From: Setophaga petechia
Taxonomy: Eukaryota; Chordata; Aves; Passeriformes; Parulidae
Assembly: GCA_024362935.1 (NCBI GenBank)
Contig: JANCRA010000179.1
Location: 186,001-250,000 of the forward strand
Direction of reading: 5' to 3'
Length of the DNA: 64,000 nucleotides
The translations under genes and the position numbers were made by a program. Below the pieces are notes generated by a model that ran no database searches, was not told where the DNA came from, and saw only the letters and a program-made list of their open reading frames with translations. Within the stretch, counting starts at the first letter, position 1. Every line of letters starts with the position of its first letter. Shown here in pieces: positions 11,900-23,803 of the stretch.

Positions 11900-12590
11900 T
11901 GACCCCAAGAAGAGCTCAAAAGTCTCTTTTCCCAGCCTGGCACTTGAAGAAGGAGTCAGAGCTCTTCATTTCTCAGTCTCAACGTTGTTTATTTTATCTT
12001 ATCTATAAAAATTTTTCTCCTGCCCTGCCAAGGTCTGTCCAGCAGGACAGTCCAGGTACTCTGCCTGCCCCTGGGGTGGTGTTATGTCTTCATACTAAAA
12101 ACTACATATACAATATTTACAATTACTTTTTTACAATTACCTATGTTAGACAGTGAGCTTCTACTCTAAACCAATCTGTAAGTGCCAACATCACCCAGAA
12201 GATGGAGGCCAGGAAGAAGAAAGAGAAAGGCTGGACACACCCAGTTCCCTCCATCTTGCCCCCTGAACCCCCATTCCAGAAACCCCAAAATCTACTTTTC
12301 CACTCCATGATAACTTCACTATCATTCTACTTAAACTGTTGTGGCTTGCTGATCTTCATACAAGGTTGGTAATTTGCTCCATGGGCCATAATCAAACCCA
12401 CAGGGGCATTTTGGGCTCTGTGCCAGGGTCTCTGAGCCCCCTGGCAGGGTCTGGGCTGCTCAGGACAGCCAGAGGGATGTGCTGGGTCCTGACACCTCAG
12501 CTCTGTCCAGCCTCTGCTCTGGGCCAGCACTCACAAGGCATCAGAACAAGATGCCCACACTCTTCCTCAACCTGGAGAAACACCTAAAAT
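11900..12590 (-). mobile_element. LTR, family B, minus copy
   Basis: Read on the minus strand it contains GGGGGGCAAGATGGAGGGAA, CTTTCTTCTTCCTGGCCTCC, AGATTGGTTTAGAGTAGAAG, then an AATAAA (plus-strand 11988-11993) and ends in CTTCTTGGGGTCA at 11900. The order of modules matches the plus-strand LTR at 12640-13370, so the two belong to one superfamily in opposite orientation. I recognise it as a songbird endogenous-retrovirus LTR from memory. No retroviral genes adjoin. Confidence 0.75.
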
Positions 12591-12639
12591 AAGAGGGAAA
12601 TTATTTCTCCCAGAGGTTTCTCTGCCTTCTCCTACCCCC

Positions 12640-13370
12640 AGGATGTGTGTTATTGTGGGAGCTCAGCACATCGCTCCTAACGTCCAGAATCACCGAGAAA
12701 ACCCATGGGGGGCTCGGAGGTCCTGGAATGTTCCAGGCATTCCTGGTGGCTGGACTTTGACCCTTCTGAGGGTGTGTGTGAGGACATGAGAATGAGCACA
12801 GCTTGAGTGGTGGAGGGATTATGTATTCTCAGGATGAAATATGGATTTTGGGATTTTGGTACAGGGGGGTTATATCTTGGTACAGGGGGGTTATGGAGAC
12901 AAGATGGAGGAATCAGGGCGTGTCTCGTGCTTCTTCTTTCTTCTTCTTGTCTCCATCTTCTGTGGTGGTGCTGGCACTGGGGGATTGGTTTGTGGTGAAG
13001 GTGCACTTGTTAACAAGGGTGAAAGGTATTGGGGATAAAAGGTAAATATGATGTATGGAGTTTTTATTATAAAAGGACACGACTGCCCCGAGGGTGGTCA
13101 GAGCGCCCTTGGCTGCCTTGTGGGTCAGATCCCAGCTGGCAGAGAGGAAAACTCTGTGAGATAAAAATAATAAACAATTTGAAGACGGAAGCATTGAAGA
13201 GTCCAGACCCGTCCTTTGAACCATGGCTGCCCCGAACCATCCTGTGTGTGCCTGAGCAGGGACAGCAGCCGGGTCGGGCATCTTATCCTCCACAGAATCC
13301 CAGAGCCAGCCAAGCTGCAGGGGACCCACAAGGATCATCCTCTGTGTCAGCAATAAATAAATAATTTCAT
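12640..13370 (+). mobile_element. LTR, family B relative, plus copy
   Basis: Contains GAGACAAGATGGAGGAATCA, TTCTTCTTTCTTCTTCTTGT, GGATTGGTTTGTGG, a TATAAAA box at 13068-13074 and AATAAA at 13169-13174, about 100 bp apart as in an LTR U3-R-U5. A short unit, GGTACAGGGGGGTTAT, is duplicated at 12859-12894. The 5' boundary is approximate. Confidence 0.7.
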
Positions 13371-13945
13371 CAAAGCACTCCCTGCAAACAGAGGCTCCCT
13401 CAGAGCTGCCTCCCTCTCAATGGTGCCATTCAAATTATCTTTATTATTGGGCATTTTCAGGATTAATCTTGCCAGAGAGCTGCTTGGAGTGTCTGCTGAA
13501 GAACAATGTCCCCTTGTGCCCTGGGTTTCAAAATAAAGCGCCCATTCTGGATTTCAGAGTGTGTTTATAAATAAGACACGCTCACAGTCCATATTTTGCA
13601 CTTTCAGTTTTTAAGTGCTGTGTGATCTCGAATTTGATGGGCTTTGGGTTTTTTCCCAAACACAAAGATCAGAAAGAGCCATTTGGTGCTGTTTCCAAAG
13701 TAATGATGTGCAACTCAGTGTTCTGCACGAGCGGGGATATTTTTATATATTGTGAAAATGTGTTTATCCTTCAGGCTTTGAAAGGCTGCTCACAACAGGA
13801 AATATTTACACAATCCTCCAGGCATCTGCACTCTTTTGAAGAAATCATGAAAATAAAATTTCTTCTGACACTCAGGGACTTGAAGAACTGTTGTGTGCTT
13901 TGGGGCCTCTTGGAAGCTTCTTTTTCCCCTTAAAATTGGCAAGAT
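13371..13945. other. Intergenic, no gene recognised
   Basis: Unique-looking sequence; the 103-residue plus-strand frame (13622-13933) shows no recognisable domain and its composition is ordinary for intergenic DNA. Confidence 0.5.
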
Positions 13946-14310
13946 GTATTTAGTTAGCTTGTTTATATATATATAATATATAAAAATATATATAAAATAA
14001 ATATATATAATATAATATATATATTTGTTTTATATATTTATAAAAAATATAAATATAATATAAATATATAAAAATATAAAATAAATAAAATTTATATAAA
14101 TATATATAATATAATATATGTTTCTTTTATATATTCTAAATATATAAAATATAAATATCTATATATTGATATATATAGATATATATAGATATATATAGAT
14201 ATATAAAAATATATAGATATATTTATATATTTATTTATATTTTATCTATGTTTATGTTTATATTAGATAGATGACTGATAGATAGATAGATAGATAGATA
14301 ATGTATTTAT
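13946..14310. repeat. AT microsatellite region (TATA)n and (TAGA)n
   Basis: 13965-14240 is almost wholly ATATA words, followed by five to six GATA units at 14276-14300. Low complexity. Confidence 0.9.
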
Positions 14311-15829
14311 GTATTTCCCTAATAGAAAATAAGGATTGGATGTGATTATGGCTTAAAGAGGGGCCTGAAAAATGTTATAAATATCTTCCTGCATGATTCG
14401 GGACAATTTTGTAGATTTTAGAATTGGAAAGGATCATCACCATTTTCTCTTTCTTAAAAATATCTCTGGATCTCCAGGCCTTGGGGTGCCACACCCCTGT
14501 GACTTGTCTGTGTTTTACTTTGTGGGATTTGGATGAAATTCCACTTTCAAGGCCTCAAATTACTGGAAATTGATCATATTCAGTGGTGAAAGTATTCCTT
14601 GCTTGATCTCACAGTAAGAACTTTAGAAATCACAGACAAATATATTTATTTGGAATTTGATGGGGTACAAAACACACCCTGAATAAAAGAATGCAGGAGC
14701 ACTTTAGACCTGTTCTTTTCCAGGCTTGCACAGAAAATCCAATTTGGAATATCTGGATAGAAGCAGTTAAAATGTTTCTTTGGGGTGTTATTGATGGAAG
14801 AGTCTGGTCCAGTGTCCTCACCAGCAGTGCACAAATTTTTGTTCTTGTCAGCTCCCCATGTCCATGGAACTAAAAAATTAATAAATAAAAATAATAGAAA
14901 TAAATAAATAAATTTAAAAATAATTATAAAAATTAAAATAATAAAAATAAAATAGAAATTAAAATAAAAAATAATGATAAAATAAAAATAAAATAAAAAT
15001 TTAAATAGTGATAATAAAAAATTAAAATTAAAATTAAATAATAAACAAAGAAAATTCAAGTCTCCTCAGTTTAAATGCTAAAATAAATCTTTGCCTTCAA
15101 TCAGTAATTTACTCATCTTGATTCTGTATGAATCTGACTCACAAGAGCCTTGAGCAACCACACCAGAAAAAGAAATGCTGATAAATATTCAGCTGACCAT
15201 GGCCTGGCCCACGTGGCCTGGCAATCATTCACCCCCAGCCCAGCTTCACAGCCAACAAAGAATTTTCCAAGAGAACTTAAAAACAGTTTGCCAGCAAAGA
15301 GCGTGAGCATTGAGATTTCACAGAACACAATTAGAGTTGTGAAAATGCTCCATCATAAAAATATTGCAAATTTTTAAAATTTCATCTCCTTTAGCTAAAA
15401 TTTGCTTTGGAAGTTTTCCACTTCCCATCTGATCCAAAAGGTTGGATTTTAAGTTATTTAAAGTGACAAAAGTAGAAGGTCTAAAGGGGCAGCAGGAACA
15501 AACCAAACACCTTGAGAGCAGAGGGAATTTCTCTTTGGAGAGGAACATTTCCCAGGGAATGTGTGGGATGAACAATTACACTGCAAAATTTCAATCCCTG
15601 CAAAATTTGCTGGAAAAATTGCTGGAGAAGCCTGTGAAACACAACTGGATGTGTTCTGGCAGTGATGGCCTGGGCAGAGGGCAGAGTTGGGTGCTTTGTG
15701 CCTGAAAACCCCTGGAGATTCTGTGCCCGTGACCTGGAGTCCCTCAGAGCAGAGATCCTGAAGGGATCCGTGGGAAACCTCCCTGAGACCCCTAAAAATT
15801 TCTGAATTGAGAGACCAATGGGACTTGTG
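14311..15829. other. Intergenic; A/T tract at 14871-15055 and a unique block after it
   Basis: 14871-15055 is AATAAAA-type low-complexity sequence. 15085-15400 is complex, with GGCCCACGTGGCC at 15206-15218 (a CACGTG E-box inside a palindrome), and could be conserved non-coding DNA. No exon recognised. Confidence 0.4.
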
Positions 15830-16283
15830 GTTTTTGGTCTTCAGGTTGTTGTTTATTTTTTCCTTACCAAAAGCTCAGCATGCTGTCTGCACTCCAGACT
15901 GAGAGTGTGAAGAGAAAGGCACCAAAAGTCACCAGACACGCAGGTTCAAGGCCTTTTAAAGCTATTTTGTCCAATTAACTCTTAGAATGTATTTTATTTC
16001 TACCTTTCTATCAATAACTAATTATTTGTCTGTTCACACAACATCTGCATTGTTGTTCTTTCTCACCAATCACCCTGTGCCCCCAACACTGCAGAAAATG
16101 GAGCAGATGAAGAACAAGAAGGAAATCAGACAAGGCCCAAAATCCTCCATCTTGTCTCCCATCCACCTCCACACCAAAAACCCAAAACTCTTGAGTTTTT
16201 CACCCTGTGATGAGCTCTGCCACTGTCTATTTCACAGATTCCAATCCATCCCAAAGGCTTGGAAGATTTCTCCATGGATGAAG
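15830..16283 (-). mobile_element. Degraded LTR fragment
   Basis: GTTGTTTATTTTTTCCTTAC, the AAAAGTCACCAGACACG region, CACCAATCACCCTGTGCCCC and the CATCTTGTCTCCCATCC region resemble songbird LTRs read from the 3' side (TTTATT being AATAAA on the minus strand). Family assignment is from memory. Confidence 0.5.
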
Positions 16284-16370
16284 GTTAAAAGCAGTGTTCT
16301 CCTGAGGGTCAGGTTAAAAGCAGCGTTCTCCTGGGGGTCAGGTTAAAAGCAGTGTTCTCCTGAGGGTCAG
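16284..16370 (+). repeat. 29-bp unit in three tandem copies
   Basis: GTTAAAAGCAGTGTTCTCCT followed by GAGGGTCAG is repeated three times with one or two substitutions per copy. Confidence 0.9.
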
Positions 16371-17692
16371 AACGTTTCAAAACAAGCAGAGAAATCTTCC
16401 CTGTGCCCTGGGTTCCAGCATTCTATTCATCCAATTATTTAGGATGAATTCCCTGGAATTATTTCGGGTTCCAACAGGGATCCTAAATAATTCCCTGGAA
16501 TTAAAAATTTCAAGGTCAGGTTGAAGGGAGCTCTGAGCACCTGGTGGAGTTGAAGATGTCCCTGCTCACTGCAGTGGGGACCTGATGACCTTTAAATGTC
16601 CCTTGGTTCTGTGGCACTCATCCCACCCAACGATCCACCCAAGCCACTAAAGGAATTTAATAAGACATTTTTAAAAACATTTCTCTGTCTCTTCACATTG
16701 CACAGATGAGCTGGGGGACAAACACAGACTCCTCAGGCTGCTTGGAGCACCCAAGCAGACAGAAACCATGCTGGAAAAAATCTGATGGGTTGATTTTTTC
16801 TTCCCCCCACCCCTGCATCCCATAAAAAGTGGTAATTGACATTTTAATGCATGACATGTCGCATTCCTTCATAACGCTGCCGTAATTGAATCCACGTGAA
16901 ACCCGAGTGCTCTGGGTGACCCCGGAGTGTGCCACACACCTGGAAGCAGTGAAGTTCAATTAATATGTCATTGCTACTAATAACAGCTACTACTGAGAAC
17001 CTCCAGCCAGTGGCTGCTCCAGGGGAAACAGTAATCCTTGGATTTAGGCAGATAATGTACAGTAAACACCAAGGAGCCATTGTTTACATGCAGTGCTGCT
17101 TTGGATCAGCACTTAAAATCTTGCTCTCTCTCTCTGTAATTTGCTGCTTTTTTTTCACTGAATTCCACCATTTAATTCACCCCCGTGCTGTGTTTGTCTG
17201 GCTTGGTGTGCAAAAATTTGCAGCTCCTAAAATAAAATCAGCTGAGGGCCATTAGTGGAGTGAATCAAACAGCGCCGAGACAAAGGCTCGTGCAATAAAA
17301 AGGGAGCATAAATCACACCCTGGCACAGAGAGAAAAAAAACTGTGATAAAAATGGCCTTAAGGATTTGATTTAATCTGTCAAAACCCAGGAAATTTAGAG
17401 TGGAGGGTTGAGAGTCCTTCTTTTGCTTGGATTGTTGTTAAAATGAAGTTATCAAAAGTCCTACATTGAGGAAATGGATGTGCACACACCAGGAGCCTGA
17501 ATGTTCCCTTTTCATTTACTGATCCAGCAGTAAATTGAGGTTGAAATTTGGGAACTTTCCATGGGAGGAAAGGGTTGAAATTCTCCTTTTTATTTATTTC
17601 AACATCAGATTTGATGATTTCACTCAGTTGTGAACCTGTGTGTCCCAGGGTCTGAACCACAGAAATTATTAAACCACTTATCCAGTAAGGAA
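16371..17692. promoter_or_regulatory. Unique intergenic DNA with a candidate conserved block at 16810-17330
   Basis: 16510-16620 contains a degraded CR1-like piece. 16810-17330 is repeat-free and complex, with CATTTTAATGCATGACATG, TCCACGTGAAACC (an E-box at 16893-16898) and CAAACAGCGCCGAG. It has the feel of conserved regulatory DNA, but conservation is untested. No exon seen. Confidence 0.35.
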
Positions 17693-17830
17693 TCAAAACT
17701 GATGGAGCTCTGAGCAACCTGGGCTGGTGGAAGGTGGATCTGGATGACCTTCAAGGTCCTCTCCAACCCAAAGCATTCTAGGATTGCTCCTGAATCCACA
17801 ATTTCACTCAGGGTGAGACTCAATTTTCAC
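17693..17830 (+). repeat. CR1-like module, uninterrupted copy
   Basis: ATGGAGCTCTGAGCAACCTG, GGCTGGTGGAAGGTGG, TGACCTTCAAGGTCCTCTCC and AGGATTGCTCCTGAATCC form a module that recurs at 18716-18790, where it is split by an LTR and resumes at about 19253. The TGGATGACCTTCAAGGTC core resembles the CR1 3' end. Confidence 0.65.
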
Positions 17831-17939
17831 TCAGTTGTGGTTCTGGAGACAACCTGTGTGTCCCAGGGGCTGAAGCTGAGAAATTATTAAACCACTCACC
17901 TGCAGCTGAGTCTTCAGCTTCTTTTTCTACCTCTGCCTC

Positions 17940-18545
17940 TGTCGAGGGTGGGATTGAAGCAATCAAGACAGCATTTCATGTTCAGACTCAAATGTTTGTT
18001 ATTTCTTATCTATATTACAAGTCATGGCTTCTACAGCATTCTACTAACAAGGTACAAAACTGGCTACCCATCTTTCTCTGCAAGGCCTTTGAAGGATAAA
18101 TGTCCAATTAACAAATGACACCTCAATTATTGTCACTTTTAACCCAATAACCAACCACCCATGCCCACAATGGGGACTTTTGTATCCAATGACACAAAAC
18201 CACCCAAACCCATGGAGGAGAAGGTGAAGAAGGAGGAGGAGAAGGAGAAGGAGAAGGAGAAGGAGGAGGAGGAGGAGGAGGAGGAGGAGGAGGAGGAGGA
18301 GGAGGAGGAGGAGGAGGAGGAGGAGAAGGAGAAGGAGAAGGAGAAGAAGAAGAAGAAGAAGAAGAAGAAGAAGAAGAAGAAGAAGAAGAAGAAGAAGAAG
18401 AAGAAGAAGAAGAAGAAGGAGAAGAACAAGAACAGGAACAAGAACAAGAAAGTGAAAAAGGAGCAGCCTCCACCCCAAAACCTCCCTCTTGCTTTCTGTC
18501 TATTCCTGTATTCCAAACCCTGAAACTCTGAGTTTCCCACCCTGT
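17940..18545 (-). mobile_element. LTR with an internal (GAG)n(GAA)n expansion
   Basis: TTTGTTATTTCTTATCTATA, ACTAACAAGGTACAAAACTG, AATGACACCTCAATTATTGT and AATGACACAAAACCACCCAA lead into a purine tract (18218-18430: GAG then GAA units), then CACCCCAAAACCTCCCTCTT. A plus-oriented relative at 59224 shows the reverse complement of the GGTGGTTTTGTGT junction beside TTC-rich sequence, so the purine tract is an original part of the LTR. The long homopolymeric frames (Leu, Ser, Phe, Glu/Lys) are artefacts. Confidence 0.6.
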
Positions 18546-18715
18546 GCTATCACACACTGCTATTCAAACTCCACACCCACAATCCCAGTTCTGTCATTCC
18601 ATTTTGGAACCCTTCTCCTTGGCCTCAGGTCAAATATAATATTTTCTTGTGGGTCTGTTCCCTTCAGCACAGAAAGTTTAAAATTCTCAGCATCCAGGAC
18701 TCCAACATTCCCCAT

Positions 18716-19300
18716 TAGGGAATCAAAGCTGATGGAGCTCTGAGCACCCTGGGCAGGTGGAAGGTGGAACTGGACGACCTTTAAGGTCCCTTTCTGTGGG
18801 AAATGGATTTGTAGGGAATTCTCCAAGCCTGGCAGAAGGCTCACACAGTTTGTGCATCTGTGTGCAAACCTTGAGACAAGAAATGCTGACTGAGAAATGC
18901 CCTGGAACAGGACAGACATTGCTGAGAGAGAAATGGAGCTGGGAACAAGTTTCAAAGGATGGTTTTGTAAATAAGACTGGATAGTTTGGAGAAACAGAAC
19001 TGTGAAAGATGCATTGCAGTGGGACACATGAGGGGTAATTTTAGATATTTGGTTTTATGGTATTTACAGCATGGTGTGGCTAAAGCTGATAGGCCAAGAA
19101 ACATTTATAGTGTACTGTAATTAGGAAATAATTAGCTTCTGGTTGTGAATTACAACATCTGTATTGTCTCACCCTTCTCATGACACTGAAAATAGAATAA
19201 AAGTTTTTAAAACTCCTCTCAGTTGCCCCATCTCTGGGTCAGAAAAAGGTTTAATCCAACAGCATTCCAGGATTGCTCCTGAATCCACAATTTCCCCATC
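18716..19300 (+). mobile_element. LTR inserted within a CR1-like module
   Basis: The module seen intact at 17693 runs to AAGGTCCCTTT and is then interrupted by an element from about 18795 (TGTGGGAAATGGATTTGTAG) to 19241 (CCCATCTCTGGGTCA), after which AGCATTCCAGGATTGCTCCT resumes. The inserted piece carries AATAAA at 19196-19201 about 45 bp before its end and begins TG and ends CA, as a roughly 447-bp solo LTR would. I recognise its sequence as a songbird LTR from memory. Target-site duplication is not obvious. Confidence 0.7.
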
Positions 19301-21100
19301 CTGGCTGGGATTATGGAGGAGAATATCGAATTTCAAACATTCCATCACCTGGAAAGGAGTGAAAACACTGAAGACCAGGGCGGTGATTCATGAGGAGCTT
19401 GGCCTCTTCACAGAACCCCTGTTTGCAGCATCAGACCTGTGAGATTTTCTTGGTGTCCAGGCAAATCTCAGGGGAGTTGTAGTTTCTGGCTGGGTAATCC
19501 CCAAAGATCCCAGTTTTTATTGAAAATGGGGTTGGATTTGTGCAGAGCTGCCCTCCTCCCCCAGCACCTCTCATCACCACATCCATTTTACTCCTCCAGC
19601 CACGCTGGGCTCTCATCTCAGATTTGCCTGAGATTTATCTGTCAGCTTTATCTGCTCCTAAATTCCCTTCAGCTCTGCAGCTGATTCTCCCAGGAATCCA
19701 TGATAAATTATATTCCCTGTGTTTTTCATGCTCCTATTTCCCCTCCCTCTGCTTTTGTAAATCTCAGTTTCAAGCCTGCTCTGCTGACCTGAAATCCCAC
19801 ATTTAAGGGTTTAGAAGCCAAATTTCCCCAGTGATGGTGGGCAAAGCAGTTGGGAGAATATTCCTTCATATTAATTACACAAATTTGGCTGATTCTGAGG
19901 GGGTTTTTTGAACTCTCCAGGCCATGCTGCATTTTTTGAGGGTCAGAGGCATCGGTGGAATCAATCCCACTGTATTTGCACTGCCCAAGACTCCCAATCT
20001 ATTCAGGGTAAACATTTCTCTGCCAATCCCCACTGCAGGAAGATTTCCCAAGATATGTTAATGGCACCTCCCCAGTGCTGGAAAAACCCCACAGCAGAGA
20101 AAGCTGGGGGGAAAAAATAAATACAAAGAAGGTTCAAAAGGGAGGAAAGAGGAGAAAAACACATTCAGAATTTGTCTTTTGACAGGAGGAGTTATAAGAC
20201 AATTTCTGGAGCCTCTCAGGTGACAAAAGGAGGGTTTGGAGATAACAATTTGGACCAGATTTTGTTGGTGCAGGGAATCTCCTGATTCCTTCTCTCAGAA
20301 AATGAATGTACTGGGAGACTTAAAGCCAAGGATCTCATTTAGCTGAGGTTGGTTTTATGGAGAGCTCAGCATGAGAACAGATGATTCCAGGAATTTTTGG
20401 AAATTTCTGATAAGTAGTACAAGAAAACAGAGGGATCATTCCATATATTTGTCTACAGCAGGATGAAATTTTCTCCTGTTTGGTTGTTTGCTTGTTTATT
20501 TTGGGTTTTGTTTGGTTGAGTTTAGAGGCTTTTGTATATGTAGGAAAATATTTTAAAAATTACTTTGAAGACATAAAACCAAGTTTTTGACTTCCTTGCA
20601 AATAATCCCAATCACAGCATCATTTCCAAAGTTATAAATTACTCTGGGATTGGGCTTTTCCAAGGAGAATGAAGAAAATAACTGAGCAGGAGGAGGTCAC
20701 AGGGAGATTTTAAAGGTACTGGGCTGGTTCTTAGAGCCTTTTTCCTACCTCAGAGATAAAATCTTCCTCATCCTGACATTCCCCAGCTGGAATTTTCTTT
20801 TCCTTTTTATTGGGCTTTGAGTTTTTTGAGGGTTTTTTGTATTTTGGGGTGTTTTTTGTTTGTTTCTTTGTTTGTTTGGGATTTTTTTGTTTAAGTTTGT
20901 GATTTTAAGAGAAAAAGCAAAAAGAAAACAGAGTTCAAGCTCTAAGTCTGGATCAGAACACCATTTTCCCTCATTTTCCTGTGAGTGACCCCGAATTGAT
21001 GATCTGAGGGGAAAGTTCAGTTGTCTTTGAGGGATTTCAAACTTTGATCTCCATCTTTTCCACAAAAAATGTGGAGAGAGGAGCTCACAATGGAGCAGGA
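19301..21100. other. Intergenic, no gene recognised
   Basis: Ordinary single-copy-looking sequence. 20770-20900 is T-rich with GTTTGTTTCTTTGTTTGTTT-like words. No exon or RNA gene seen. Confidence 0.5.
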
Positions 21101-21129
21101 GCCCAAAGGAGCCCCAGGCTGGAGCAGCT

Positions 21130-23110
21130 CCTGACCCCATGGGAAAGGGAGAAATTCCTGAGGGACTGACCCCATGGGAAAGGGAGAAATTCCTGAGGAA
21201 CTGACTCCATGGGAAAGGAAGAAATTCCTGAGGGACTGATCCCATGGAAGTTGGAACAATTCCTGAGGAACTTACTCCATGGAAAAGGGAAAAATTCCTG
21301 AAGGAATGATCACATGGGAAAGGGAGCAGTTCCTGAAGGGCTGACCCCATGGAAGTTGGAGCAGTTCCTGAAGGAATGACCCCATGGGAAAGGGAGAAAT
21401 TCCTGAAGGAATGACCCCATGGAAAGGACCCACACTGGAAGAGTTCCTACAGGAATGACCCCATGGGAAAAGGGATCAATTCCTGAAGGAATGACCCCAT
21501 GGAAAAGGGAGAAATTCCTGCAGGACTGACCCCATGGAAAAGGGAGAAATTCCTGAAGGACTGACCCCATGGAAGTTGGAGCAGTTCCTGAAGGACTGAC
21601 CCCATGGGAAAGGGAGAAATTCCTGAGGGACTGACCCCATAGGAAAGGGAGGAATTCCTGAGGAACTGACCCCATGGAAAAGGGAGAAATTCCTGAGGGA
21701 CTGATCCCATGGAAGTTGGATCAATTCCTGAGGAACTTACTCCATGGAAAAGGGAAAAATTCCTGAAGGAATGATCACATGGGAAAGGGAGCAGTTCCTG
21801 AAGGGCTGACCCCATGGAAGTTGGAGCAGTTCCTGAAGGAATGACCCCATGGGAAAGGGAGAAATTCCTGAAGGAATGACCCCATGGAAAGGACCCACAC
21901 TGGAAGAGTTCCTACAGGAATGACCCCATGGGAAAAGGGATCAATTCCTGAAGGACTGACCCCATGGAAAAGGGAGAAATTCCTGCAGGACTGACCCCAT
22001 GGAAAAGGGAGAAATTCCTGAGGGATTGACCCCATGGAAGTTGGAGCAGTTCCTGAAGGAATGACCCCATGGGAAAGGAAGAAATTCCTGAAGGAATGAC
22101 CCCATGGAAAAGGGATCCACCTGGAGCAATTCCTGCAGGACTGACCTCATGGATAAAAGGATCACTTCTGGAAGGACTGACCCCATGGAAAAGGGAGAAA
22201 TTCCTGAAGGACTGATCCCATGGGAAGGACCCACACTGGAGGAATTCCTGTAGGACTGACTCCATGGAAATTGGAGCACTTCCTGGAGGACTGACCCCAT
22301 GGAAAGGGATCCACCTGGAGGAGTTCCTGAAGGATTGATCCCATGGATAAAAGGAGTTGTTCCTGCAGGACATGGGAAAAACATCCCCCTGGAGCAATCC
22401 CTGAAGGAATGACCCTATGGAAAAGGGAGCAGTTCCTGAGAGACTGATCCCATGGGAAAAGGATCGGAAACTAGAGCAGTTCCTGAAGGACTGAGCCCAT
22501 GGATAAAGGAATCCACACTGCAGGAACGCCTGAAGGACTGACCTCCTGAAAGAGAGATCAGTTCCTGAGGATTGACCCCATGGGAAAAGAGATCAATTCC
22601 TGAGGACTGACCCCATGGGAGAAGAGATCAATTCCTGAGGATTGACCCCATGGGAAAAGAGATCAATTCCTGCAGGAATGACCCCATGGAAGTTGGAACT
22701 CTTCCTGAAGGACTGACCCCATGGGAAAAGGGAGCAGTTCCTTAGGGACTGACTCTATGGAAAGGACCCACACTGGAGGAGTTCCTACAGGATTGACCTC
22801 ATGGAGAAAGGGAGAAATTCCTGAAGGACTGACCCCGTGGGAAAAGGGATCCATTCCTGCAGAACTGACCCCATGGAAAAGGGAGCAGTTCCTGAAGGCC
22901 TGACCCCATGAAGGAGGGGAACCCACACTGGATGAGCTCCTACAGGACTGACCCCCATGGGAAAAGGGATCAAATCCTGCAGGAATGATTTGATCATTTC
23001 CCATGGAAAAGGGATAAAAGGCATCCACACAGGGGCAGTTCCTGCAGGACTGGCCCCGTGGATAAAGGGAGCAATTCCTGAAGCACTGACCCCATGGGAA
23101 AAACTCCATC
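21130..23110 (-). repeat. Minisatellite, 35-bp unit, about 2 kb, with higher-order structure
   Basis: The unit, on the plus strand, is GAAATTCCTGAAGGACTGAC plus CCCATGGAAAAGGGA (35 bp). More than 50 units are present with variants GCAGTTCC, GATCAATTCC, GACCCACACTGGAGGAGTTCC and GAAGTTGGAGCAG. A block of about 240 bp at 21240-21480 recurs nearly exactly at 21708-21950, a 468-bp higher-order period. Units at the right end (22500-23110) are more divergent. Minus-strand frames reading MGSVLQEFLPFPWG repeatedly exist only because the unit lacks stops. Confidence 0.95.
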
Positions 23111-23365
23111 AGGATCTCCCCTGAGCCACTGGAGAAAATCGAGAGCATTTTGAGCCCAGGAAGAAGAGAAGGGTGGGGGAGAGATATTTTTTACTACCGA
23201 CTTTTTATTTCTCATTATCCAACCCTGGTTTGGCTGGAAAGACATGAATTTTTCCCAAAGTCAAGTCTGCTTTGCCTGTGACAGCAATTCCTGAGCGTTC
23301 TCCCTGTCCTTGCCTCAACCCAGGAGCCTTCCATGATATTTCCTCTGCCATGTCCAGCTGAGGGG
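23111..23365. other. Short spacer between minisatellites
   Basis: Unique-looking sequence with nothing recognised. Confidence 0.5.
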
Positions 23366-23803
23366 GGTGGCAGAGCAGCTTTGGTGGCAGAGTGGCTTTG
23401 GTGGCAGAGTGGCTTTGGTGGCAGAGTGGTTTTGGTGGCAGAGTGGCTTTGGTGGCCGCTTTGGTGGCCACTTTGGTGGCAGAGTGGCTTTGGTGGCAGA
23501 GTGGCTTTGGTGGCAGGGTGACTTTGGTGGCAGAGTGGCTTTGGTGGCAGAGTGGCTTTGGTGGCAGAGTGGCTTTGGTGGCCACTTTGGTGGCAGAGTG
23601 TCTTTGGTGGCAGAGTGGCTTTGGTGGCAGAGTGGCTTTGGTGGCAGAGTGGCTTTGGTGGCCACTTTGGTGGCTGAGTGGCTTTGGTGGCAGAGTGGCT
23701 TTGGTGGCAGTGTCTTTGGTGGCAGAGTGGCTTTGGTGGCCACTTTGGTGGCAGAGTGGCTTTGGTGGCAGTGTCTTTGGTGGCAGAGTGGCTTTGGGGG
23801 TGT
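23366..23803. repeat. Minisatellite, 17-bp unit
   Basis: TTTGGTGGCAGAGTGGC is repeated about 25 times, with shorter 11-12-bp variants (TTTGGTGGCCAC). Because 17 is not a multiple of 3 the frame cycles every 51 bp, and both strands stay open, giving spurious proteins such as SHSATKATLPPKPLCHQ. Confidence 0.95.

Noticed and set aside
18044..18557. Poly-Leu, poly-Ser and poly-Glu/Lys frames
   Set aside because: Trinucleotide repeats within an LTR; no homology.
20745..23148. Minus-strand repetitive proteins (MGSVLQEFLPFPWG)
   Set aside because: The 35-bp minisatellite contains no stop in these frames. There are no splice sites, signal or known family.
21130..23803. Possible CRISPR array (short repeats)
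   Set aside because: Repeats are directly adjacent with no unique spacers, and the genome is vertebrate. These are minisatellites.
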